DNA from: Cunninghamia lanceolata
Taxonomy: Eukaryota > Streptophyta > Pinopsida > Cupressales > Cupressaceae
Assembly (NCBI GenBank): GCA_027924645.1
Contig: BSBN01000187.1
Location: 10,434,001-10,498,000 of the forward strand
Reading direction: 5' to 3'
DNA: 64,000 nt
Each line of letters opens with the position of its first letter. Position 1 is the first letter of the stretch. Of this stretch, positions 48,330-58,181 are shown one piece after another. The translations under genes were made by a program, and so were the position numbers. Under the pieces are notes generated by a model. It ran no database searches. It was not told where the DNA came from and worked only from the letters and a program-made list of their open reading frames with translations.

Positions 48330-50226
48330 CTGGTACAAGTCTACCCCTACTGTTGTGGGCCACCACTGCCAGCTCCTGACTGCTAGGAACCCATCACGGA
48401 GGTCCCTGACCGTGATGGACCTACTCTCTGCGAAGCCCCAGACTGACTCCTAAAATTGGACGCCCTCTGGCTCACCGACACTGCCCCCATGGTATAGACC
48501 CCGATAGTACTGTGCCTGTGCCTGTGCTCTGGCAAGCTCTGCCTACAACTATGCCAATTGTGTCTACAACTAGCCTACCTGTGCCTGTGCCTACTGCACC
48601 TACCCAACCAAAAAGGAGTTGGTTGCGTCTGTCCCCATAGCTACCATTGTAGTGTCCCGCTCCACACGGATCACGTGTACCCGCGCATCTGCCATATCTC
48701 TCTCGCGAGTCAGCCCTGTGATGACCACTGTGTCTATCTCTCGCTAGCCGTCGGCCCTCCTAAGCTGTGCCTGTAGCTCTTGCACCTGTCCCCTCAGGCT
48801 GGCTATGGCCCTCTCATACACCTCTACCTGTACTGGCCCCTGTAATGCCTCTGCTTGTCCTGGCCCCTGTGGCTGGGGCACCTGCTGCTATGGCACCTGC
48901 TAGGGTGGCAGCATCTGCACCTGCTGCAGTATCTGTTGCTATGCAACTTGTCCTGGCACTACCTGCTCAGCCTGAGCTACCGTCCTCCATTGTCTCAGCC
49001 TCTCTCCATCTCCACCCCTATCTCCCCTCTGCCCTCAGCCAACCTATCCCTCCTCCTCTGAATCTGCCTCGTCAATACAAGGCACCAACATGTCAGGTCC
49101 TGAGTACCTCAGGAATGGATGTGCCATCATCCAATCCTCATAGTCCTATGTAACCCCAGCGTCGGCTATCTCTGTCCTCATGTCCCATGCCACATAAGGA
49201 GTCTGTTGGAACTCTGCCAGGGCCTCCTCGTATGAAGCCATCGGCCCCCATCTAACCCACTCTGCATGTGTCCGTGCAAATAGCGCCTGTCCCTGTGGCA
49301 TACCCTACCTCCTACCAAACTGTCTCAGCACCTGGCCCACCATCTATCTCTCTAGTATGTGTCGTGTCTGGCCTATTAGCCACCACGTCTGAAAGCAGTA
49401 TGACAGCTCGTCTCCCTCATCGTCCCAGGGCTCACAATCTAGATATGGTCGCCAGATGATCACATCTACACCGTCCAACGTGTGCCTCCAATACTCCAAC
49501 TTCCCCAGCCTGTGCTGGGAAATCACCCCTGCATAGCCATAACTATATGGCTCCCCTTGCTGCCTCACGAACACACATATCAGCCTCATCACCGCTATGT
49601 ACTCCCACAGCCAAAACTGTAGTAGTAGTACCTCGGCCAACAAACTTGTGCTACGGTGATACACCACCTGGTGCATGTCATGGTACAGGTGAGCTAATAC
49701 GCAGACCCCCCATGCATATCGGGTGCCCTCAATCAGCATCCGCTCCATGATCCGGCCCCATCCAATGGGGAACCCATGCGATCTCCTATCGGGGCATACA
49801 ATGCCTCCGATCAATCCAGCCACAATCCTAGGGAAGTAGTCATAAAAGTCATATATCGTGCCAGGGGATGACCTGTCCAACTAGCTCAGGGTCATCAAAT
49901 ACTCGCCTACACTCGGTGAGTCCCGCATCTCACTGCGCCTCATACTCCACCAACTCACCCTAAATAGGCAAGTGCAATATCCTGTACACGTCCTCTAAGG
50001 TCACAGTCATCTCTCCAGTAGGAAAGTGAAAGGTCCCATCCTCACTATGGAATCTCTCCGCAGCAGCTGTCAACAATCCGCGGTTCACCTGAACCTCGGG
50101 CATGAAGCATACGTAGTCCAAACCCATGGCACCAAGTGCCTCTCTGTCAATCTCTATTAGCATGTATCTCTACAATAGGGGCATGGGGAACGTCTCCCTA
50201 GACTGCAATGTGTCTCATATCTCCTC

Positions 50227-50822
50227 CTGCAAGCACACAAAGCAAGGCGTCAATCTAAAGCCGCATATACCATACTCAACATATCTACTGAACTATATCA
50301 ACTAAACTTAGCATTTCAAATTGATCAAAACAACACACTACATCTCTTGACTAGATTCCTGCAATCTCAGAGATAGCTCATCAGTTACCGCGTCAAACAA
50401 GACGCTAATCGAATCAATTTTGTTAAGTAATTTGCCCTCTAAAGCAAATGCGTCACTACAGGTGGTAAAAGCACCATTTCTTTGCATATGCGCCGCTTCT
50501 GGTATATGCGCCGCTACAATCGACAAAAGCACCACAAAATAATGTATGTGCCGTTACATTACACATATGCGCAAGTTCAACATATGCGCCGCAACATTCC
50601 ACAGATGCACCACCAAATTATGAAAGTGCCGCCAAAACCTACGCATGTGCATCTTTAACAGATGCACCGCCAAACTAAACATATGCGCTACGAAATGACA
50701 AATGCGCTGTTTCGTGGTGCATATAAGCCATTCTGTACTTCGGTGCATCTGTTTGACCTATTTTCTACTTGCATTTATTACACCCTAATTCGACCCTAGG
50801 AAAAAAATTTCGAAGCACATAC
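50227..50822 (-). other. Predicted intron of the antisense PMD gene (596 bp)
   Basis: On the minus strand it begins GTATGTGC (donor at 50822) and ends GCTTTGTGTGCTTGCAG (acceptor at 50227), with a pyrimidine-leaning end. Removing it joins CCG to GAG in phase 0 and keeps the frame into the PMD. It houses the third GCGCAT repeat block. No transcript evidence is available here. Confidence 0.6.
50455..50745 (-). repeat. GCGCAT repeat block 3, in the antisense intron
   Basis: On the minus strand about ten copies of GGCGCATATGT or GGTGCATCTGT-like motifs recur at roughly 20-25 bp (clear copies near 50490, 50512, 50565, 50585 and 50690). It is the same motif as leader blocks 1 and 2, but on the other strand, so it has the same orientation relative to antisense transcription. 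Confidence 0.7.
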
Positions 50823-50996
50823 CGGGGGTCCTGCCTCTACTGGCTGCCCGAATCGATGGACTTGCTCAAATCGGTGCTCCTCGCGTGGAATGTCTGCTGC
50901 TCTGGCTGCCATGCTGCTCCAAGTTTGCTCTACACTCTCCAAATCAAATCCAGACCAACCAAGTGTACAACTGAATTACCTTGTGGACCCAGCTCC

Positions 50997-51004
50997 TATT
51001 TATA
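50997..51004 (-). promoter_or_regulatory. TATA box of the antisense PMD gene
   Basis: The minus strand reads AAGCTATAAATAGGAGCTGG, a near-ideal plant TATA box 85 nt upstream of the ATG at 50912, leaving room for a start near 50970 and a 5' UTR of about 55 nt. It lies some 300 bp inside the 3' LTR boundary, so the gene would have its own promoter and not use the LTR. Confidence 0.65.
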
Positions 51005-51290
51005 GCTTGCAAACCCTAAATCTGGCTAGGTGATGACTGTGACTACTTCCCGTGCCTGTTTTTCTTCCAGTTTTCTTCTCATTTCTCTGAAACACGTCCC
51101 TTTTCTTCAAACCACACCTATACCCCTTCATCTTTGTGAGATTGTCCATCTCACGCCTTCTGCCCATTTCCCGTCCAATCTCCCAAGGGGGCATCCTATC
51201 GTCATTAAACTTGTACCAAGGGCAAACTGGGGCATCTATCACTATCAGACTATTTATTCTTTGAAGCAACGCTATAAACTGCATTGCATC

Positions 51291-51304
51291 AAAGAGGGGC
51301 AAAA
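51291..51304 (+). other. Polypurine tract of element A
   Basis: AAAGAGGGGCAAAA directly precedes the 3' LTR start TGTATACGCC. It primes plus-strand DNA synthesis. Confidence 0.9.
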
Positions 51305-52344
51305 TGTATACGCCTAAAAATGACATGATTCATTCTAAATATTTATTCCATTCTTCTATCAATTAAATAAATATTCTAAATTTATTTAATCGGTTCACTA
51401 TTCTATAATTAAATAAAATCAATTTATTTAATTAAACTCCCTAAATTCTTCTAATGTCCCACATACTTAAATAATACTAAATTATTTAATTGTTCATAAA
51501 TCCCCCTATCCTAAGTTATAAATTCAAAAATCCACCTCACCAATCCACCTCACTTTTCCACCTCACCTTTCCACCTCACCTTGTCCACCTCACCGGGTTG
51601 CACATGTAATTAAATATATTAAATATTTAATTACCTTATTTTCCCTCACCAACATGTCCTATTTCTTCTCAAATCAAAAGTTAGTTAACTAATCAATCAA
51701 AAGTGTTAACTAACCAGTCAATTGAGTTAATCCTTTAATCAATTCAGTCAATTCCATAATCCATTCTTCCAATTGACTAATCAAGTCTATTAACTGATCA
51801 GTTAAAGGAGTTAACTCTCCAATCAATGTTGTCACATCCCCTCTTTCATGATGGAGCTGAGACACTTGTCTTATTTCCACTGGCTGCACATTCCTCAACC
51901 ATTCTCAGCCGTTAATCATCACACTTCTTCTCAACCATTGATTCTCATTCTTCTGTGTCTATAAAAGAAGCTTCATCCCTCCATTCTATTCATCCAAGTT
52001 ATTTGTATTGTTACTCTGTAGAATTCTACCCGCGCACCTTTGGCACCCCCAATACAATCTACTTGAGATCACCCTTTGCTTTGAAGCTCTACTTCACAGC
52101 ATTATCTATCATCTTAGCCATTTACTACCGACATCCTACAACACAGCTAAAAGAGTGCACTCATTGAGGGCCTACTTCATCAGCAAAGGACGGTTGTACT
52201 AGGCAAACAATAGAAGCTTTGGAATAGGGAAGGTTTGAATTGTGATTCATTGCTCCATTTTGATCTACCTTTCTTGATTTCATTATTCTATTGATGTTTG
52301 GGTTTATTATTGTTCATTTGATTAAACCGCATTTTACCCTAACA
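51305..52344 (+). repeat. 3' LTR of element A (1040 bp)
   Basis: Partner of 13228-14279, with the same TG...AACA ends, followed by target duplication ATAAG at 52345-52349. TATA-like CTATAAAA is at 51959-51966. Confidence 0.95.
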
Positions 52345-52439
52345 ATAAGGTTAAGAAATAGCTGGGACATGAATGAGAAATATGAAACATAAACACAACC
52401 ACATGAGCTATTTGAAATGCAATGATTATAGATTTGTTG

Positions 52440-52785
52440 AAGAGGCCTTGGAAACTTTCAAGCAAAGAGTACCGATAGGAATAAAGATAAAATCTATGCC
52501 TTTGCTAACATTTCCCTTGCCAAAGCATGAACAACCATGAATGCATTTAAAATGATTTTTAATCAGATATCTAGTAGACATATATGCAAAAAATAGAAGT
52601 AGAAATAATGTTTATTAGGTGTTCGACTAAATGCTTGTGCATGTATGTGAAATAGAGAGACACAAAACAAGCACCCCAACTATTTGACAAAATGTCTAAA
52701 AAATTATTACTTGTAGGGAAGAGTCCTTAACATGTTTGACAAAATGCCTCAAAGAAATGTAGTCTCATGGAATGCAAAATTTAGT
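52440..52785 (+). pseudogene. PPR scraps, plus strand
   Basis: Short readings of PPR motifs survive in different frames: VEEALETFKQ (about 52437-52466), APQLFDKMSKK (about 52674-52706) and MFDKMPQRNVVSWNA (about 52732-52776). They resemble the repeats at 10655-11970. They are heavily decayed, with deletions between pieces. Confidence 0.6.
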
Positions 52786-52799
52786 GAATGGATAATTTG

Positions 52800-53045
52800 G
52801 ATACTCTATACTTCCACATTTGCATACATGTTTGCCATCACATTTCCAACTATAATACCTATCTAAAACCCTATTTCCATTATGCATTGATGAATGTCCA
52901 TAAGGGGATATAAAGCTCCCATTTTGGCATAGGAAAGGAGGATGCTAGCTAAGGTCGTGGAATTTGGCTTTAAACCTACCAATTGTATTTGATTGCAGGT
53001 CTATCAATAATTTTCAACAAATCCAATTTGTGTGCACTATTGCAC
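52800..53045 (-). pseudogene. PPR scrap, minus strand
   Basis: Read on the minus strand from about 53045: AQIGFVEN, then LKPNSTTLASILLSYAKMGA, then MDIHQCIMEIGF and VGNVMANMYA. This matches the PPR repeat unit seen at 10985-11215 on the plus strand. It lies tail to tail with the plus-strand scrap at 52440-52785, so part of this PPR family has been inverted. Stops and indels are frequent. Confidence 0.6.
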
Positions 53046-53394
53046 TATCTTCTCTCTATCTGCATGGCATTTATTCAAGATGTGTCGCACATGATAGAAC
53101 ATAATGTACCCACATAAAAAAATCAAATCTAAACACAAAGAAATTGGACATAAACATTGTTCAAATTGACAGCACCAGCAATGAAATACACCTCAACAAT
53201 GACATTCTAAAAACATCACTACACACTATCTCAATAGATGACCATGTCATTGGGCTTTACAATATTTTTAAAACAATAAGAATATCAAGGACAGACCATT
53301 AATAGAATAATGTATTGGTATTGGGGTGCACTGTTAAAGTAGTTAACAGTACCAAAATCTATAGGAATAGGTGTGCTCACAAGCTTTGTATCCC

Positions 53395-53890
53395 TGTCTT
53401 ACAGGCTTAGACCCCATGTTTGGGGGGATTGGAGCCCCCTTTCATTGACTCCCTCAAAAGTGTTCAAAAGAAACAAAGGAAAGGCTTATAAAATATACTT
53501 TAAAAAGAAATAACAAAGACAAGAAGCCACCCAGTAGATCTATTAAAGTAGCATTTAAGTCCCCATAGGGTCAGGTAAACACACAGGCTTTGTGCCCCTG
53601 TTTCATAGCCTTGGACTTCATGTTTGATGGGATTGGACCCTGATTTCATTTAATCTCTCAAAACTACCAACCAACCTAAAAACAAAAGGATAGGAAGACA
53701 TCCAGTAGATCTATTAAAGTGGAATTCAAGTTCCCCTGAGCCAGGTGAACTCAGGATTCATGCCCTCATTTCACAGGCTTGTACTCCATGTTAAATGGGA
53801 TTGAAGCCCCAGTTATATTGACTCTCTCCTAATTACCAATAACAATTTAAGAAAATGTTTTTTAAAAAATAAAGGACAAGAAACCACATA
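53395..53890. repeat. Three degenerate tandem units of about 170-205 bp
   Basis: Each unit has an ACAGGCTT...CCATGTTTG.TGGGATTGGA-like core (near 53401, 53604 and 53773) and a CAGTAGATCTATTAAAG-like tail (near 53531, 53703 and 53890). No coding potential. Between 53046 and 53395 I see nothing. Confidence 0.65.
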
Positions 53891-54370
53891 GTAAATCTAT
53901 TAAAGCAAACCATTAATAGATAGTAATCCTTAAAATGTTGCAAAATAGGACCAGAGATAAACACACACACTATCTTTGAGAGGAAGAAGGCACTCATATG
54001 AGATTTCAAACTGGAAGGGATTGAGAAACGCTACAGGATTGTCCAGTACTGTCACATTCATTACATTCACTATGTAATGTCCCCTTCTGGTAAGTCAAAA
54101 TTATTTACAATCTTGCACACAATTTAAACTTACAAGAGAACATTAGTATTCAATTCTTCTTAAACATATTACAATATCCACACGTAAATATCAAATTTAT
54201 GTACTTCTCACATAATCATGATCTATATGCATTTCATATTTTCTTATATCTATAATATATATATTTCATGATTTTTCCTACACGTTAATCAAATCACTCA
54301 CCTATTTGAGAGGGATTGTTAGGGCGCTAGTATCCAAGACCTACGACCATGGGTCCAAGGGCTTTTCTCC

Positions 54371-54620
54371 TTTGACTCAGAGGGGTAATGGTATCACTAG
54401 CTTGAGTCAAAGGTTTTCTTCTTGTCTCGGAGGGGTGATCTCTCACCAGCTTGAGACAAGTGTTTTCTACTTGGCTCGGAGGGGTGATTTCTCACTAGCT
54501 CAATTTTTACCCACCGTTAGGACATAAACAACATATCTATGCTACCATAGGTCCAAGGCTCACCCTTGGCTCGGAGGGGCTTCATCGCCTATTGCGATAC
54601 CTCGCCAGCTCGAGATTTAC
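54371..54620. repeat. Array of hairpin units, period about 50 bp
   Basis: Units start at 54371, 54421 and 54471, with a related one near 54566. Unit 1 pairs TTTGACTCA (54371-54379) with TGAGTCAAA (54403-54411). Unit 2 pairs CTTGTCTC (54421-54428) with GAGACAAG (54453-54460) and has an inner stem GGTGA/TCACC. Arms differ between units but stay complementary within each unit. Unit 3 has lost its right arm. Unit 4 is looser. The shared core is CTCGGAGGGGTGAT. No known RNA family is recognised. Confidence 0.65.
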
Positions 54621-54639
54621 CTAGGTGCAAATATCTAAC

Positions 54640-55357
54640 TGCTTACCCAATTCCCCGTCTCTTATCTATATGGTGTGTAGGTGGATTAACGCTAAGGCTC
54701 TTTCTCTTCCCAGGTCTTTCATAACTATCCTTTAACAAACTTATCCTTTACTATTGATAATGTTATTAACAATATCTATCTTGCTTCCTTATAAGAATAA
54801 TGTTCATTAGATAAGCAATGTTTATGCCTTATCATAACTTGAATCATCATATTAAATTTCCATTCATTCCATGCATATATAGGATATTCTTTTAATCCTC
54901 AATTTGGATACTTTCCTTATTTATTCTATATCATTTATTAAACATGTGTTCTCACATTCATTTAGTCTATTTACTTACTATATAATTTGCAACTTCTCTC
55001 TATGACCATTTCTTACTTGTTTCATCTATTTCTAAATTTACTCATGCATTAATAAACTGTGCTAATCTAATTATATCCTCTTTGTATGATCATCATTAAA
55101 TGTTAGCAAAATCATTTATTTGGAGTTCTATATGTAATGCTAATAATTCAATTGTTTAATTTTGACATAGGGATCTCATACCTTTAGATAATTACCGCTG
55201 AGTTGATGATGATTGCTTCTAATTTACTAAATTATATATAATATTATCTTCCAATCTTGATCGCTTTTACCTTGATTAAATGCTTGTTGTTACAAGTATC
55301 TCTACTGTTATCAATTATATGTCACTATTGATCTTTTCCTGTAGGTATATATATATG

Positions 55358-55418
<61 letters not shown>

Positions 55419-56350
55419 CCTTTTCTTATTTCTCTTTGCTGCTGTTTATTCCTCCCTATTCCATTCCATCTATATTGCTGAACTGTATGTCTTATTTTTC
55501 TATTCAGAATTATGTCTTATTTCTTACACTCAGTAATATAATTTGTATTGCTATATTGATTAATTTCTTGTTTTGTGAGTGATTCCTTGATGCCTTCAAA
55601 TAGTGAATCGATCCCTTTTTAAAACATTTGAAGGGCTACCTATCCCAATGGTCATCCCTTCTCATGACAATGATTCCTTTAAAGACATTCACTGCTTGTA
55701 TTAATCATTGTTAATACATGACTAGTGACTATGTCTCTTTAGCAGATATGCCATTAGGGTTGTAATCGCTGCCTAATATTAATTATTAACTCTCCATCAT
55801 AACCTTTCATATGTAATAGCATTTTAATACATATGATCGCTAGTCAAGTCCTTATTGATCACATATACTTAGCCACCTTTATAATTATGATTATATTAAC
55901 ACTTAATTTAATATTTATACTTATATTAATATTTATTATGTTTATTGTATATAATATAGTAATATATAATTAGAGTATGATATTTAGATATTTATATTTA
56001 TATCTTGTTATGTACTATAATAATAATTTCTTCCAAGTATATATGTCATATATATATTTATATATTATGAATTATATATATATAATTTATAATTGCTTCT
56101 ATATTTGTATTTATATTTATTATTCATAAATACAATAAATATATTATATTTTAACTCTCTCTATATATATATTATTAATATTGTTATCACTAATATTGTT
56201 ATATACATGATTACCATCCAAAGTGGCTTCTCCATCTTATCACGATGTTTAAATCTTTAATTTAAACAATGCCATGACACACTACACTCATATTCAATCT
56301 ATTCAGATACCCTAAATCAGCCTCAACCACAAACTTACTCCACCACCAAT
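54640..56350. other. AT-rich DNA with TA microsatellites, no gene
   Basis: Long A/T-rich stretch. (TA)n tracts are strongest at 55347-55417 and in 56036-56175. Only chance reading frames are present. Similarly 53905-54300 holds nothing recognisable. Confidence 0.65.
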
Positions 56351-56360
56351 TTGGTAGACT

Positions 56361-56760
56361 CTAAGCCCATGTGCTTCTACTCGAATCACAATTGTCCACC
56401 ACTAGTATGGTTGTCACAAACCCTAAAACCTTGAAAAATTCTTGGTTGTCTGAAATGGCTCCTAGATATGCCGCACCCTCATCATTCTTTTCAAATGAAC
56501 CCTCGTCACTATCATCATCATCATCCTCATTATCATCATTCTTTTTCCCCTTCTTACTATTCTTATTCCTATATTTGTTATTATTATTACTATTGTTCAG
56601 AGACATACCTTTAAGCGAAGCTGAAACTTCATCCTCCAGAGCGGCATCTCCATTGTCTTCAGCCACTAGATCAACAATCACGTATTCATCATCGTCAACA
56701 ATCAAACTCTTCTTCTTCCACTCTGAGCGGCAAGGGCATCATCTCCTACCGCCATGCCTA
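56361..56760 (-). pseudogene. Acidic Asn/Asp/Lys-rich frame, not recognised
   Basis: A minus-strand frame with VDDDEYVIVDLVAEDNGDAA, then an Asn-rich and Lys-rich stretch (NNSNNNNKYRNKNSKKGKK), an Asp/Glu block (DNEDDDDDSDEG) and a short C-terminal part. It could be a fragment of a host nuclear protein or a frame produced by trinucleotide repeats (ATC/GAT type). No upstream exons, promoter or family match are visible. Confidence 0.25.
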
Positions 56761-57095
56761 CCTTCTTCCGACCCATCAGTGACAAAAAAATTTCACCTTT
56801 TTGGTCAAAATACATAAACACACATTGCCTCCATTAATTCCCTCCAAAACTAAAGTGAAATAAACTCATGCACAACAAGGCAAAAACTTATATTATAATT
56901 TTAATTATAAAATTATGAAATTATATTACAATATAATTATTAATTATTATAATATTTAAATAATATGAAATATTATTAAATTATATTTTACTTAAATTAT
57001 ATAATTACTTTGTTATATAAGTTATAAATTATACAACTTAAGTTATTAAATTACATAATTTAAATTAATTTAACTTAAATTATACTTGTGTATAT

Positions 57096-58132
57096 TGTGA
57101 AAGGAAGCTAGGTGTGCGGAAAATGCTTCCTACACTAATCTAATGAGGGGAGGAGAGTGCAAATTCAATTTTATCTTTACAACTATAGCTATGTTAACCC
57201 ACTAACAGAGATATTGTAGTGAACACATACATAAGAAAGTAAAATAGAAGAAGAGAGACACAAGATATACGTGGGGAAAACCCTTACGGGTGAAAAAACC
57301 CACACTCCAAAAAATAGCTCAAATATATTCCATATACAATGAAGGTTACAATACAACACAGAGCCAATTCTCTTGCAGGAGTCTTCGACACTTGTATCTA
57401 GAGATGTTCTGATAGCATAATAGTACTTGTCAAACCTGTAATACTTCTCTCCAAATCACCTATTTATATAACAAATATAAAGCAAAAATGGCTCCACATT
57501 GGGATGGGCGTGCAACATGGCCTCATGGCCCAAAACCCATGCCTATGGACACTTGTCCAACACTATAGGATGCTTATAACACTTGTCAAGTCATGCCATC
57601 CCAAGGAGGTCTCCTATTTCCAAAATAGGCTATGACATACGCTCTTATGACTCTTATAACTGTCATAGAATCTTTCATAGATGTCATAACTTATAGATGT
57701 AAAAGAATCTGTCATACACAGGCTATAAATAGCATATTCTCTTACAACATGTCATAATCCACCTTGGGGCACCCAAATATGCCTTTTTCAAATATGCTCT
57801 TTGACACATGTCTTCACCTGTCATAGAATCTCCTATTTCTGACTCTTACATGTCATAACTTTGTCATAGAAATCTGTCATGACTGTTTTGATCAATATTC
57901 CCTTACACAACATCCAAGATGCTGACACATGGCAAAATATTCCTACTCCATGTGGGCAAAATTACATGTGGTCATATGCCATGTAGGATGACACATCACC
58001 ATGCCAACTCCCACAATATGACAACATAGGATTTACATCCAATTAATACAATAGGCAATAAATAAATAAATAAATAAATACAATGTAAAAGTACAAGGAA
58101 TTACCAAGGTTGAGACACCTTAATTCTCAACA
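57096..58132 (-). repeat. 3' LTR of E
   Basis: Minus strand starts TGTTGAGAATTAAGG at 58132 and ends CCTTTCACA at 57096. It holds an (AAAT)n microsatellite near 58053-58078. It differs from the 5' LTR by many substitutions and several indels. Confidence 0.9.
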
Positions 58133-58181
58133 TTCTCCCACTTGTCAAACATCTTTTAAGAGCCAATAGAATTAACAGGAT

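Larger units (their letters stand above)
48330..50912 (-). pseudogene. Antisense spliced plant-mobile-domain (PMD) gene inside element A
   Basis: Exon 1 is 50912-50823: 30 codons from ATG (MAARAADIPREEHRFEQVHR) to a GTATGT donor. Exon 2 starts at 50226 after TTGCAG, in matching phase 0. It reads a PMD (PF10536 type): ALGAMGLDYVCFMPEVQVNR and FHFPTGEMTVTLEDVYRILH (about 50140-49970), WGRIMERMLIEGTRYAWGVC, YWRHTLDGVDVIIWRPYLDC and VLRQFGRR followed by a stop (about 49340-49300), then ASYEEALAEFQQTPYVAWDM. Next come a Gln/Pro-rich stretch whose ambers sit where Gln is expected, and a coiled coil ERAIASLRGQVQELQAQLRR near 48830-48765. It is dead: TGA near 50217, TAG near 50170 and 49960, and frameshifts near 49880 and 49345. 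Host PMD proteins (MAIN/MAIL type) act in the nucleus in silencing and development. The end is approximate. Confidence 0.78.
13228..52344 (+). mobile_element. Ty3/gypsy element A, Tat type, full length but split by three insertions
   Basis: LTRs at 13228-14279 and 51305-52344 are about 97% identical by eye. They are flanked by the perfect 5-bp target duplication ATAAG (13223-13227 and 52345-52349). Inside are a primer site, a 2.2-kb leader, gag, protease, RT, two RNase H domains and integrase, a long post-pol region, an antisense PMD gene and a polypurine tract. Elements B and C interrupt gag and D interrupts the post-pol region; removing them leaves about 16 kb and restores the reading across each junction. 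The second, archaeal-type RNase H and the large 3' region are hallmarks of the Tat lineage. All its own genes carry stops, so it is inactive. It inserted downstream of the PPR pseudogene. Confidence 0.93.

Noticed and set aside
48767..49153. Pro/Ala-rich 128-residue plus-strand frame
   Set aside because: It is the complement of the Gln/Pro-rich tail of the antisense PMD gene, which explains its composition.
53395..53890. Possible CRISPR-like or satellite array
   Set aside because: Three degenerate units without regular spacers in a plant genome; simply decayed tandem repeats.
54306..54527. 73-residue plus-strand frame across the hairpin array
   Set aside because: Caused by the repeat unit being near 50 bp with few stops; the paired-arm structure explains the sequence better than coding.
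56371..56817. Ser/Leu-rich plus-strand frame
   Set aside because: Complement of the acidic minus-strand frame and driven by the same ATC/GAT repeats.
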